Origin: Streptomyces sp. A3M-1-3
GTDB lineage: Bacteria > Actinomycetota > Actinomycetes > Streptomycetales > Streptomycetaceae
DNA: 64,000 bases
NCBI RefSeq assembly: GCF_024213665.1
Contig: NZ_JANAVP010000008.1
Coordinates: 1 to 64,000, forward strand
Direction of reading: 5' to 3'
How positions within the stretch are numbered: the stretch's first letter is position 1; every line of letters starts with the position of its first letter. A program made the translations under genes and the position numbers. The notes below the pieces were generated by a model. That model was not told the origin of the DNA and made no database searches. It saw nothing but the letters and a program-made list of their open reading frames with translations. Below, in pieces: positions 1 through 9,096 of the stretch.

Positions 1-50
1 GCGACCGACGACAACGCGGCGAGGCGCGGCCCGCCGCGGAGCGGCTGATG

Positions 51-764
51 TCACTGCGGGCACGCGAGCCCGGCATGCGGCCGGACAGGGCCTAGCAGCC
101 GCAGTCGTACGTGTTCCCGGGCCGCCACGCATCCGACGGCACCTCCGCCACCCCAGTCCGTCAGCCGCCAGTCCGTCAGCCGCCAGTCCCGCCAGCGGGG
201 CGCCTCGTCCCCGTACACCGGAACGTCGAGGCAGCCCAGCTCGTCGAGCGAGGCCACCCCGACCTTGACCAGGGACTCCTTGCGCACCCACTGGCGCAGG
301 AACGCCCGCCGGGGGTCCGGGTGCGCTCGCAGTGCCGCCAACTCCCTTTCGTTGCAGGCCAGTTGGGCGAGCCGCCAGTCCAGTGGCCCGCCGCCGTCGG
401 CCTCCACATCGATGCCCACCGGGCCGTGGGCCGCGACGGCCGCGACCCAGCCCCTGGTGTGCGCGAAGCTGACTCCGAGTCCGGGCGACTCCACGAGCCG
501 CGGCCGGCCGTGCGGCCGGTCGCACTGCCCGCAGCTCTGCACGACGGTGAGGCTCTGCGCCGGGCAGCCGAGGAGCCGCCCGGCGCAGAGCCTGACCAGG
601 GCGTGGGCGGCCAGGAAGTCGTCCCGGTCGCCCGCCGACCGGAGGGCGTCGGCCCGGGCCAGTTCGGTACGGGTCAGCAGCGCCCGTACGTCACCGGCCG
701 CGGCCAGCGCCTCTCCGGTCCGCGCGGCCAGCGCGATCCCGCCCCTCTCACCCAGCTTGCCCAT
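51..764 (-). CDS. Sfp-type 4'-phosphopantetheinyl transferase
   Basis: Transfers the phosphopantetheine arm of CoA onto carrier-protein serines, here most likely the T domains of the two neighbouring NRPSs. The 237-residue protein has the family signatures GIDVE (metal-binding Asp/Glu) and WVRKESLVK (W-x-x-K-E-x-x-x-K), plus the upstream FAHTRG stretch. The reading frame stays open to 1325, but that part is a shadow of the NRPS. The ATG at 764 overlaps the NRPS stop by one base (TGATG), so the two are translationally coupled. It is the last gene of the operon inside the window. Confidence 0.9.
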   Translation of the reverse strand: MGKLGERGGIALAARTGEALAAAGDVRALLTRTELARADALRSAGDRDDFLAAHALVRLCAGRLLGCPAQSLTVVQSCGQCDRPHGRPRLVESPGLGVSFAHTRGWVAAVAAHGPVGIDVEADGGGPLDWRLAQLACNERELAALRAHPDPRRAFLRQWVRKESLVKVGVASLDELGCLDVPVYGDEAPRWRDWRLTDWRLTDWGGGGAVGCVAAREHVRLRLLGPVRPHAGLACPQ

Positions 765-3700
765 CACTGCTTGCGGCGCAGCACCGCGTAGTAGCCCGGC
801 AGCCGCAGGGCGTCGGAGTCCGACTGCGGGTCGATGGCGTGCAGTTCGATCGCCTCGTCGTCGACGACCTCCCAGTCCGTCTCGGGGAAGGCCTCGGTCA
901 GCTCGGGCCGCGTGAAGCGGTGCGAGTGCCGGACACCGGCCGCCTCCAGCGGGCCGACCAGGTCCTCGGCCCGGCCGCGCTTGCCGCCGACGAAGCCGAG
1001 GTAGCCGAAGGAGTTGCTGGAGTAGTCGGGCTCGTGCACGATCAGCACCCCGTCGGGGCCGAGCAGCCGGCCGGCGACGGTGGCGAGCCGGGCCCGGGCG
1101 GCGCTGTCCAGCACATGGAAGACACCGCGGACGAAGATGTTGTACGGCCCGTCGGCCAGCGCCACGGCCTGCTCGGCATCGGTCATGTCGATCGCCAGGT
1201 ACGCGACGTTCGGCAGCCCTGCCGCCTCGCGCCTGGCGTGCTCGATGGCGCTGGCCGAGACGTCGACGCCGACGACACGAGGGTAGTGCGGGGCGAGTTC
1301 CCGGCTGTAGCGGCCGTTGCCGCAACCCAGGTCGATGACCGGCAGCCCGGCCTTGAAGTGCCGCTCGGCCTGGCCGAGCAGCCAGTGGAACTCCTCGCCG
1401 CTGTCGGCGTCCCAGATGACGTCGCCGCCGCGGCCGGTCCGCTCGATGCCGGCCCAGTAGCGCTCCCAGGCGTCGCCCGTGTCACGCTCCTCAGTCTGCC
1501 CGGGGACTGAGGTCTCGTCGCCGGGCGGCGGCGAGAAGCGCTCCCAGATCTCCTCCTCGCCGAGCGCGTCGAGCAGCGCGAGGAACTCCTCGAACATCGC
1601 CTCGATGACGCCGTCCGGGTAGACGGCGGGCAGGAAGTCCCAGTTGAAGGTGAGGCCGCCGGCCTTCTCGAAGACCTGGAAGTCCAGGGAGACCTGGGGC
1701 GTCTGGGAGATGCCGTAGACCGGTACGCCCAGCTCGGTCTCCTCGTACTGCGGCGGGTGTCCGGCGAGGCTCGTCATCACGATGGGCATGGCGGGCGCAA
1801 GGGAGCCGCGCAACTTGGTCAGTTCGCGCAGCACCTGCACTCCGCTGAAGTAGCGGTGCTCGAGGTCGGCCCACAGCCGGCGCTGGATCGCCTGGGCGCG
1901 CCTGGCGAAGGTGGTGTCCTGCTGTTCGACGGCGAGCAGCAGGGTGGTCGTGGTGTCCGCGAGCAGCGCGTTGACCTGGGGGTGCAGCGGCAGCCGGTTG
2001 AAGAGGGGGAAGTTGATGGTGAAGCGAGCCTGCCCGGCGGCCCGGCCGAGGATCTCGGCGTAGGCGGCGGCCAGCACACCGGAGGGAGTCACCTCGCGGG
2101 CGTGCGCCCGCTCCTGGATCCGGGTCCACAGGTCCGGGTCCACGACGTGGCTGCGCCGCTCGAACCGTACGGGCAGTGCGGGTGCGTCGGCCGGGCGCTC
2201 CGGCAGCTCGGGGGCGGGCGGCAGGGTGGCGAGCCGGTCGCGCCAGTACCACTCGGAGCGGCGGTACAGCTCGCTGTCACGCAGCGAGTTCCCGACTGCG
2301 AGCACATAGTCGCGGAAGGTCAGCTCCAGCGGCGCCGGGTCGGCGTCCGGCTCGGTGTAGAAGGTGACCAGGTCGGGGATGAGGACCTGGAAGTAGCTCC
2401 AGGCGTCGGCGACCAGGAAGTCCAGCGACAGATGGATCCGGGCGCGGCCGCCGCCGAGCAGGCTGATCCGTACGTCGAACAGCGGCCAGCTGTCGGCGTC
2501 CAGCACCTGGTGGGACAACTGCTCGCGCAGGGCGGTCAGTTCGGCTTCCCGCGTCGCGTTTTCGAGACCGCCGAAGTCGGTGACCGGGATCTCGTACGCC
2601 GGGATCTGCGCGTACACCTGCTGCGTGCCGTCGGGGAGGATCCGCGTGCGCAGCGCGTCGTGCCGCTCGACGAGCCGTCGCCAGGCGCCCTCGAACCGGG
2701 GGACGTCGAGCCGCTCGCTCTCCCACTCGAAGTACCCGTGGCAGCCGACGTTGCCCAGCTCGACCAGTCCGCCGCGGCCGATCCACAGCGCCTGCTGGCT
2801 CTCCGTGAGGGGGAACGGCTCGAAGCGCCGCTCCGGGTCCGGGACGATGGCTGGGAGTCCGCCGAACTCACCGCGTCCGGTGGCACGTTCGCTGGTGATG
2901 AGGGTGGCGAGTTCGGCGACGGTCGGACAGGTGGACAGATCGGAGAGGCTGAGCTCGACGCTGTAGCGCCGGCGGATCTCGTCGATCAGCTGGAACGCCA
3001 GCAGCGAATGCCCGCCCAGTTCGAAGAAGTTGTCGTGGATACCGACGCCGCTGCTGCGGAACGCCTCCTCCCACAGCCGGACGATTCCGTCCTCGACCTC
3101 GTTGCGCGGCGCCTCGTAGCCCGCGCTGACGCCCTCGCGGATCTCCGGGGGCTCGGGCAGCCGGCGACGGTCCACCTTGCCGTTGGCCAGCCGCGGCAGT
3201 TCGGGCAGCACGACGACCGTGCCGGGCACCATGTAGTACGGCAGTGTGCGGGCCACCTCGGCGCGCACCGCACCGGAGTCCGGCTCCGCGCCGGCCTCGG
3301 GCGACACATAGGCGATGAGCCGCTTGTCGCCCGGACCGCGCTCCTGGGTGACGACGACGGCCTCGGCGACGCCGTCCAGCCGAGCGACATGGGTCTCGAC
3401 CTCGCCCAGCTCGACCCGGAAGCCCCGGATCTTCACCTGCGAGTCCGATCGGCCCAGCAGTTCCACCGCGCCGTCCTCGCGGCGGCGGGCCAGGTCCCCG
3501 GTGTCGTACAGCACCGGGTGCGGGTCCCCGTCGACCACGTTGGGACGGAACTTCGTCGCGGTCAGCTCGGGCCGGCCGTGGTAACCGGCGGCGACACCGG
3601 CGCCGGACACATGCAGGCGGCCGACCTGCCCCGTCGCCACCTCACGGTCGTCCTCGTCCAGCAGATGGACCCGGAGGTTGGCGATGGGCACACCGACCGG

Positions 3701-4702
3701 CACCTGCCGGGTCGTGCGGATCTCCTCGGGTGTGGCCTGGCTGGTGAAGTCGATGCCGGCGCCGAGGTCGAGGCAGGACAGCACGTTCGTGGTCTCGGTG
3801 GTGCCGTACGTCATCACCACGCGGAACGGCGTGTCGGTGAGCGGCCAGCTGTGCACCCGCTCGGCCGTGGTCACCAGGATCCGCAGCGCGCTGTCGGCCG
3901 GCCAGTCGAGGCCCCAGACGGGCTCGGCGAGCGCGGCGACCAGCATGGTGTGCGTGATGCGCTCCCGCACCAGCCAGTCGCGGATCTGCTCGGGGGTCTG
4001 CGCCTGTCCGGCTTCGGGGATGTGGATCGCGGCGCCCGTCGGCAGATAGGGCAGCCACTCCATGATCTGTACGGCGAAGCCCGGCGTGGACATCCACGAG
4101 GCGCGGTCGCCGGGGCGGACCCCGTACGCGCGCTCGGTCCAGTGCACCAGATTGGTGAGCGCCCCATGCTGCTCCAGGACGGCCTTGGGGGTGCCGGTGG
4201 AGCCGGAGGTGTAGATGAGGTGGCTGACGGTGTCCGGGCCGGTGGGGACGCCGGTCGGCGCCTCGGACTGGCCACGGCCGGCCGTGGCCACCTCGGCCCG
4301 CACCACGCCCTCGGGTATCCGCGGGCCGAGTTCGGCGGAGGTGAGGACCAGCAGCGGCCCGGCGTCGCCGATCATCGCGGCGAGCCGGTCGTCGGGGTTG
4401 ACCGGGTCGAGGGCGACGATCGCGGCGCCCGTCTTGAGGATCGCGAGCGAGCCGATGACATAGTCCGCGCTGCGCGGGTAGCACAGTCCGATCCGCTCGC
4501 CGGGGCCGGCGCCGTGGGCGATCAGCGCGTGGGCCAGCCGGTTGGTGGCGGCCTCGAGTTCCGTGTACGTCCAGGACCGGTCGCCCTGCACCAGGGCGGG
4601 GGCCGCGGGGGTGCGGGCGGCCTGCTGGGCGAGCAGCTCGGGGTATCCGGTGGCGGGGAAGTCGGTGTCGGTGCGGTTGAAGTCGACGAGTGCGGTGGTC
4701 AC
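764..4702 (-). CDS. NRPS, adenylation-thiolation-heterocyclization-methyltransferase (A-T-Cy-MT)
   Basis: A 1312-residue NRPS. The A domain (about 1-510) has YTSGSTGTPKA, YDTGDLARRREDG and NGKVDRR motifs. The T domain (about 530-600) has FFELGGHSLL. The condensation-type domain (about 620-1050) carries DFLVADAWS, the DxxxxDxxS signature of heterocyclization domains, which make thiazoline or oxazoline rings from Cys, Ser or Thr. A C-terminal SAM methyltransferase (about 1075-1312) has VIDLGCGNG. The A4 stretch reads GFAVQIMEW, so the position equal to GrsA Asp235 is Ala. Asp235 binds the alpha-amino group, so the substrate may be an acid without a free alpha-amine. There is no T domain after Cy and no TE, so Cy must work with a carrier in trans. 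The GTG start at 4702 overlaps the P450 stop (GTGA); the frame extends further upstream only as P450 shadow. Confidence 0.9.
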   Translation of the reverse strand: MTTALVDFNRTDTDFPATGYPELLAQQAARTPAAPALVQGDRSWTYTELEAATNRLAHALIAHGAGPGERIGLCYPRSADYVIGSLAILKTGAAIVALDPVNPDDRLAAMIGDAGPLLVLTSAELGPRIPEGVVRAEVATAGRGQSEAPTGVPTGPDTVSHLIYTSGSTGTPKAVLEQHGALTNLVHWTERAYGVRPGDRASWMSTPGFAVQIMEWLPYLPTGAAIHIPEAGQAQTPEQIRDWLVRERITHTMLVAALAEPVWGLDWPADSALRILVTTAERVHSWPLTDTPFRVVMTYGTTETTNVLSCLDLGAGIDFTSQATPEEIRTTRQVPVGVPIANLRVHLLDEDDREVATGQVGRLHVSGAGVAAGYHGRPELTATKFRPNVVDGDPHPVLYDTGDLARRREDGAVELLGRSDSQVKIRGFRVELGEVETHVARLDGVAEAVVVTQERGPGDKRLIAYVSPEAGAEPDSGAVRAEVARTLPYYMVPGTVVVLPELPRLANGKVDRRRLPEPPEIREGVSAGYEAPRNEVEDGIVRLWEEAFRSSGVGIHDNFFELGGHSLLAFQLIDEIRRRYSVELSLSDLSTCPTVAELATLITSERATGRGEFGGLPAIVPDPERRFEPFPLTESQQALWIGRGGLVELGNVGCHGYFEWESERLDVPRFEGAWRRLVERHDALRTRILPDGTQQVYAQIPAYEIPVTDFGGLENATREAELTALREQLSHQVLDADSWPLFDVRISLLGGGRARIHLSLDFLVADAWSYFQVLIPDLVTFYTEPDADPAPLELTFRDYVLAVGNSLRDSELYRRSEWYWRDRLATLPPAPELPERPADAPALPVRFERRSHVVDPDLWTRIQERAHAREVTPSGVLAAAYAEILGRAAGQARFTINFPLFNRLPLHPQVNALLADTTTTLLLAVEQQDTTFARRAQAIQRRLWADLEHRYFSGVQVLRELTKLRGSLAPAMPIVMTSLAGHPPQYEETELGVPVYGISQTPQVSLDFQVFEKAGGLTFNWDFLPAVYPDGVIEAMFEEFLALLDALGEEEIWERFSPPPGDETSVPGQTEERDTGDAWERYWAGIERTGRGGDVIWDADSGEEFHWLLGQAERHFKAGLPVIDLGCGNGRYSRELAPHYPRVVGVDVSASAIEHARREAAGLPNVAYLAIDMTDAEQAVALADGPYNIFVRGVFHVLDSAARARLATVAGRLLGPDGVLIVHEPDYSSNSFGYLGFVGGKRGRAEDLVGPLEAAGVRHSHRFTRPELTEAFPETDWEVVDDEAIELHAIDPQSDSDALRLPGYYAVLRRKQ

Positions 4703-5937
4703 AGCGCGGCCCTTTCTGCTTCTGCGAAGGCTCGGCTGCGCAGCAGCCGCACCGGGAGACTCTTGATCCCCCAGGTGAAGTTGGATGAGTTGAAGACGGC
4801 GGGACCGGTGAGTTCGAAACCGTCCAGCACGGCGAGCATCTCGGTCAGCAGGGCGCCGAGTTCGAAACGGGCCAGCCGGGCGCCGAGGCAGAGATGGCGT
4901 CCGTGGCCGAAGGCGACATGCCGGTTGGGGCGGCGGTCGACCCGGAAGGTGTGCGGGTCGGTGAAGACGTCCTCGTCCCGGTTGGCCGAGACGTTCCACA
5001 GCGTCACCCGGTCGCCCGCGGCGATCGAGACCCCGTTGATCTCGGTGTCGCGCCCGGCGGTGCGCAGCGCGTGCACACCGGGGGTGGTCCAGCGAAGGAT
5101 CTCCTCGACCGCCGGGGCGATGCCGTCGGGGCCGAGGCGGCGCAGCAGCTCCCACTGCTCCGGCTGCTCGGCGAACATGTGCACCGCGCCGGCGGCGGAG
5201 TAGCGGGTGGTCTCATTGGCGCCGGAGAGCACGCCATTGCAGTTGAAGACGATCTCCTCGTCGCTGAGCGGGCGCGCGGTGCCGTCGCCCTCGTCGACGA
5301 GGGTGTCGTGGGCGATCTGGCTGACCAGGTCGTCGCCGGGGCGGGCCCGGCGCTCGCCGAGCAGCTCGATGAAGTAGAGGAAGATCTCCGAGTGCGCGTT
5401 GCTGCGCACCGTCTCGTCCGGCGAGTCGAAGGCGTCGGTGGTCAGGGCCCCGATCCAGGCCCAGTCGGCGCGCGGAATGCCCATCATCGCGCAGACGACC
5501 CGGTTGGGGAGCTGCTTGGCGAGGTCGATGAAGTCCAGCTCGTCGCGCTCGGCGGCCTCGGCCACCAGCTCGCCGACGACCATCTCGACCAGGGCCTCGA
5601 GCCGGGGCATCTGCTGCGGTCCGAACGCCTGGTACAGCGCCCGCTTGAGACGGGTGTGCTGGGGCGCGTCGGAGACGATCAGCATCCGCTGGGTGACGGC
5701 GGCGACGGCGGCCGGATCGCTGCCCAGCCGCATGCCCTGCCCGGAACTGAAGGTGTCGCTGTCCGCGTAGACCCGCACGATGTCGCGGTGCTTGCTGAGC
5801 ACCCAGAAGCCGTCGTCGCCGTCACCGCCGCCGGGTTCGGGGTGCCAGTGGACCGGCGAGTTGGCGCGCAGCCAGGTGAACGCGGGCCAGAAGTCGTTGC
5901 GGCCGTACGGGGCCGGGTCGAGCAGATCGATCCGCAT
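4699..5937 (-). CDS. Cytochrome P450, probable carrier-bound amino acid hydroxylase
   Basis: A soluble bacterial P450 of 412 residues, the usual length. Visible motifs are the I-helix oxygen-activation stretch GANETTR, the K-helix EEILRW (ExxR) and the haem loop FGHGRHLCLGARLA with the ligand Cys near residue 349. It sits between the MbtH gene and the A-T-Cy-MT NRPS in one operon that also serves a free-standing A-T protein and a type II thioesterase. That set matches the NovH/NovI and NikP1/NikQ arrangement, where a P450 beta-hydroxylates an amino acid tethered to an A-T didomain. The role as a beta-hydroxylase is inference from context. Redox partners are not encoded nearby. Confidence 0.9.
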   Translation of the reverse strand: MRIDLLDPAPYGRNDFWPAFTWLRANSPVHWHPEPGGGDGDDGFWVLSKHRDIVRVYADSDTFSSGQGMRLGSDPAAVAAVTQRMLIVSDAPQHTRLKRALYQAFGPQQMPRLEALVEMVVGELVAEAAERDELDFIDLAKQLPNRVVCAMMGIPRADWAWIGALTTDAFDSPDETVRSNAHSEIFLYFIELLGERRARPGDDLVSQIAHDTLVDEGDGTARPLSDEEIVFNCNGVLSGANETTRYSAAGAVHMFAEQPEQWELLRRLGPDGIAPAVEEILRWTTPGVHALRTAGRDTEINGVSIAAGDRVTLWNVSANRDEDVFTDPHTFRVDRRPNRHVAFGHGRHLCLGARLARFELGALLTEMLAVLDGFELTGPAVFNSSNFTWGIKSLPVRLLRSRAFAEAERAAL

Positions 5938-5938
5938 C

Positions 5939-6133
5939 TCAGACTCCTCCGCGGGTTGACGCGCGCAGGCTCAGCGGCCGGGTGTCGGTCCAGTGCGCGT
6001 CCACATGGGCGGCGCACTCGTCCTCGGTGCCGGTGAACCCGGCCGGCGTCCAGCCGTCGGGCAGAGCGCGCACGGCGGGGTACAGCGCGTACTGCTCCTC
6101 GTGGTTGACCAGGACCTGGTAGGTGGTGGGCAC
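5939..6133 (-). CDS. MbtH-family adenylation-domain helper
   Basis: A 64-residue MbtH-like protein with the family core NHEEQYALYP and the closing WTDTRPLSLR. MbtH proteins bind A domains and raise their solubility and adenylation activity, so it probably serves one or both NRPSs here. GTG start at 6133 with GGAGGA a few bases upstream. It is the first gene after the inverted repeat at 6174-6231 and lies one base from the P450 start codon. Confidence 0.92.
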   Translation of the reverse strand: MPTTYQVLVNHEEQYALYPAVRALPDGWTPAGFTGTEDECAAHVDAHWTDTRPLSLRASTRGGV

Positions 6134-6173
6134 GGTGTCCTCCGGGCTCGGGCGGGGTGTTCGGGCCGAGGCA

Positions 6174-6231
6174 CTAGGGGCTGTCCGGCCGATCAGGGCC
6201 GGGTAGGAAAGATCCGCCGGACAGCCCCTAG
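6174..6231. terminator. 16-bp perfect inverted repeat, terminator or REP-like element
   Basis: CTAGGGGCTGTCCGGC at 6174-6189 pairs exactly with 6216-6231 around a 26-base loop. It starts four bases after the thioesterase stop codon and ends 41 bases before the MbtH start. It could therefore end or attenuate transcription between the upstream three genes and the downstream four. A 13-base piece of one arm (GCCGGACAGCCCC) recurs at 10786-10798, outside any gene, which suggests a dispersed palindromic repeat. There is no T-run, as is usual in Streptomyces. Confidence 0.7.
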
Positions 6232-6234
6232 CTG

Positions 6235-6984
6235 TCAGGCGGGACGGGAGAGCAGGGCGTCGTCGCCGCGCAGCAGCCCGGCCAGGTGCTTCAGTACGGG
6301 CTCGGGGCGGCGCAGTACGGCGTGGTGGCCACCGGTTGTGCGGTGCCGGTGGAAGCCGGCCGTGGTGACCGCGGCCCAGCCGTCCAGCTCCGCGGAGGTG
6401 ACGGTCTCGTCGCCGTCGGCGCCCCAGGCGTGTACGGGGAGGTTGAGGCGGGCGCCGGGCGTATGCGCGTAACTCAGCGACAGCCGCGCGTCCTTGCGGA
6501 GCATCTCGACCATCAGGGCGCGGGTGTCGTCGTCCAGGAAGGCGGGGTCGAGCCCGGCCGTGTCGAAGAGCTTGTCCAGCTCCTCGTCGTCGTCGACGAT
6601 GCCCCGGCCGGCGCCGTCCCAGTGGCCGGGCGCCCGGCAGGCGCTGACGACCAGGGCCCGCGGCGGGACCAGGCGGGCGAGTTCGTAGCCGAGCAGTCCG
6701 CCGAAGCTGTGGCCGAAGACGACCAGCGGCCGGTCGGCGGCGACGGTGCGGACCAGTTCACCGGCGATGGCCTCGACTGCCTCGCCGAAGGTGTCCGGCA
6801 TGGCCTCACGCCAGCGGTTCTCCCGCCCCGGCAGCTGGACGCCGTACACCTGGGCGGTACCGGCCAGCACCGGCTGCCAGGCGCGGAACTGCTGGCACCC
6901 GGCGCCCGCCGGGGGCAGACAGAGCAGTGCGGGCAGGGCGCTGTCCTCGGGCCCGCCGGGCCAGGTGGAAATCCAGGTACCCAT
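6235..6984 (-). CDS. Type II thioesterase (alpha/beta hydrolase)
   Basis: A 249-residue stand-alone thioesterase. The nucleophile is Ser93 in GHSFGG, and a His in the C-terminal GGHHAV stretch fits the catalytic His. Such enzymes release misloaded acyl groups from carrier proteins, or, in beta-hydroxy amino acid cassettes (NikP2-like), release the finished amino acid from an A-T didomain. The gene follows the A-T NRPS with a three-base gap, which favours action on that carrier. Confidence 0.9.
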   Translation of the reverse strand: MGTWISTWPGGPEDSALPALLCLPPAGAGCQQFRAWQPVLAGTAQVYGVQLPGRENRWREAMPDTFGEAVEAIAGELVRTVAADRPLVVFGHSFGGLLGYELARLVPPRALVVSACRAPGHWDGAGRGIVDDDEELDKLFDTAGLDPAFLDDDTRALMVEMLRKDARLSLSYAHTPGARLNLPVHAWGADGDETVTSAELDGWAAVTTAGFHRHRTTGGHHAVLRRPEPVLKHLAGLLRGDDALLSRPA

Positions 6985-6987
6985 GAC

Positions 6988-9096
6988 TCAGCCTCCCCCG
7001 CCGACGAACTCGCCCGGACGCGCGGCGGCGACGCCGTCGGCGACGGGCCCGTCCGTGCTCGCGGCGGTGGAGCCTGCGTGGGGAGGCTCGCCCGAAGGCG
7101 CAGCGGCGGGCGCGGCCGGGTTACCGGCGGCGGGCGCGGCTGCGGTTGCCGGTTCGGCCGGTGGACCGGTCACCGCCGGCCCCGCCGGCCCCGCCGCGAG
7201 CCGGTCGAGTGCGGCGGCGAGGGCCGCCGCCGTCGGGTGGGCCAGCAGTGTGCCGAGGGTCGGCCGGAGTCCGGTGCGGCGGCGCAGCTCCGCCACCGCG
7301 CGGGCGGCGGCCAGGGAGTGGCCGCCCAGGTCGAAGAAGTCGGCCTCGGGGCCGGGCACTTCGCACTCCAGCACCTCGGCCCACACGGCCATCACCTCGC
7401 GCTCGCGCGCGCTCGCGTCGACCACCGGCGCCGACTGCCCGTCGGGGGCGGTCAGTTCGCGCGCCAGCGCCTCCCGGTCGGCCTTGCCGGTGCTGAGGGT
7501 GGGCACCCGGTCGAGCACCCGTACGGTGGCGGGCACCGCCGCCTCCGGCAGCAGCTTGCGGCAGCGGTCGGCGACCCGGCCGGCCAGTGTCACCGGGTCG
7601 GTACCCGGTGCGGCCACCACGGCGAGGCCCAGCGTCTGCCCGGAGGAGAGCGGGCAGCAGGCCGCGGCGACCACCTCGGGCAGTTCGGCGGCGATCCGTT
7701 CCACCTCCCCGAGTTCGATGCGGTGGCCGCGGATCTTCACCTGGTCGTCGCGGCGCCCCCGGTACTCCAGTTCGCCGCTCGGGCGGCGCACCACCAGGTC
7801 GCCGGTGCGGTACATCCGGGAGCCGCCGCCCTGGAACGGGTCGGGCACGAAGCGCGAGGCGGTCATTCCGGGCCGTCCGCGGTAGCCCCGGGCGACGGCG
7901 GGGCCGCCGAGGTACAGCTCCCCCTCCGACCCGCCCGGCACCGGCCGCAGCTCGTCGTCCAGTACGTACGCCCGGTAGCCGGGCAGCGGTCGTCCGATGG
8001 CGCTCACATCGTCACCCCGCTCACTGTCGGCCCAGGTCGCCGCGATGGTCACCTCAGTCGGTCCGTACACATTGAGCAGCCGGCGATCCCGTGCGAAACG
8101 CTCGGCGAGCGCGGCCGGGCAGGCCTCCCCGGCCACCACGACCACCTCGGCGGAATCGAGCCCTCCGCCGTGCGCGGCCAGCAGCGAGGGAGTGAGGGAT
8201 GCGGTGCGCAGCCCGGCGGGCAGCGCCTCGCGCCCCTCGGCGGCGGCCTCACGCAGCCCGTCGAGGGAGAGATCGACCAGGGCCACGCCCTGGCCGTGCA
8301 CGAGATAGAGCAGCGTGCACCACAGCCAGCCGTCGAACGCGGGCGAGACGGCGTTGAGTCCGAGCCCGCCGGGGGTCAGACCGAGTCCGGCGAGCGCGTC
8401 GATGAACGTGTCGAGGCCGCGGTAGGTGACCTCAACTCCCTTGGGGCGGCCGGTTGTTCCGGAGGTGTAGATCAGATACGCGCAGGTGTCGGGGACGGGG
8501 ACGGTCACCGCGAGCGACCCGGCGGCGGCACGCCGGCACTCAGCCGGGCTCAGGGTGCGGACTCCGGTGAGGTCGAGCCCGGCCGGTACGTCGGCGGCGG
8601 CGACCAGTACGGCGGCCTCGGCGTCCCGCAGTACGTGCCCGAGCCGCTCAACCGGATGCCCGGCATCCAGGGGTACGGCGGTGGCACCCAGGCTCCAGAC
8701 GGCGAGGAGGGCGGGCACGCTCTCCCGGGACCGGCCCAGCAGCAGCCCGACGGCGGTCTCGGGTCCGGCGCCGGCGGCAGCGAGCGCCGCGGCGATCTTT
8801 GCCGTACGGGCAGTGAGTGCCGCATACGTCAGGGTCCCGTCGGCGGCGCTGACGGCGGTCTCGTCCGGCCGCTCGCGAGTCCACCGCTCCAGAACCGCGA
8901 ACAGCGGCGGCAGTGCGCCCCGTTCGTGTCCCGCGTCGCTGTCGTCGGGCGCGGCGTACCGGGGCGGCACACCGCGACGTCCGGGTCCGCCGACCCCGGC
9001 GCGCGGTGACCCGCCGTCCTGGGCCTGTGGCGTGCCGCCGGCCGGAATGCCAGGGGTGGCGGTCGCCTGCGCGGGCACGGCGTGCTGGGCGGTCAT
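6988..9096 (-). CDS. NRPS A-T didomain, predicted tryptophan-type specificity
   Basis: A 702-residue protein with one A domain (about 45-530) and one T domain (about 565-635, [11 protein letters not shown]), ending in a 65-residue Ala/Pro/Gly-rich tail. Core motifs include [21 protein letters not shown] and STGKADRE. Aligned by hand to GrsA, the pocket reads D235 G236 W239 S278 V299 A301 V322 I330 A331 K517. This resembles the tryptophan code I recall for the calcium-dependent antibiotic synthetase (DGWAVASVCK). With a tryptophan halogenase in the cluster, a chlorotryptophan substrate is plausible but unproven. The ATG at 9096 overlaps the ALDH stop (ATGA). Confidence 0.9.
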   Translation of the reverse strand: MTAQHAVPAQATATPGIPAGGTPQAQDGGSPRAGVGGPGRRGVPPRYAAPDDSDAGHERGALPPLFAVLERWTRERPDETAVSAADGTLTYAALTARTAKIAAALAAAGAGPETAVGLLLGRSRESVPALLAVWSLGATAVPLDAGHPVERLGHVLRDAEAAVLVAAADVPAGLDLTGVRTLSPAECRRAAAGSLAVTVPVPDTCAYLIYTSGTTGRPKGVEVTYRGLDTFIDALAGLGLTPGGLGLNAVSPAFDGWLWCTLLYLVHGQGVALVDLSLDGLREAAAEGREALPAGLRTASLTPSLLAAHGGGLDSAEVVVVAGEACPAALAERFARDRRLLNVYGPTEVTIAATWADSERGDDVSAIGRPLPGYRAYVLDDELRPVPGGSEGELYLGGPAVARGYRGRPGMTASRFVPDPFQGGGSRMYRTGDLVVRRPSGELEYRGRRDDQVKIRGHRIELGEVERIAAELPEVVAAACCPLSSGQTLGLAVVAAPGTDPVTLAGRVADRCRKLLPEAAVPATVRVLDRVPTLSTGKADREALARELTAPDGQSAPVVDASAREREVMAVWAEVLECEVPGPEADFFDLGGHSLAAARAVAELRRRTGLRPTLGTLLAHPTAAALAAALDRLAAGPAGPAVTGPPAEPATAAAPAAGNPAAPAAAPSGEPPHAGSTAASTDGPVADGVAAARPGEFVGGGG

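Noticed and set aside
765..1325. Longer phosphopantetheinyl transferase frame reaching 1325
   Set aside because: The extra part overlaps the NRPS methyltransferase domain and is Arg-rich shadow sequence; the ATG at 764 with TGATG coupling is the natural start.
4703..5155. N-terminal extension of the A-T-Cy-MT NRPS
   Set aside because: It lies in the P450 gene on the same strand in another frame and has no A-domain residues; the GTG at 4702 begins the real protein.
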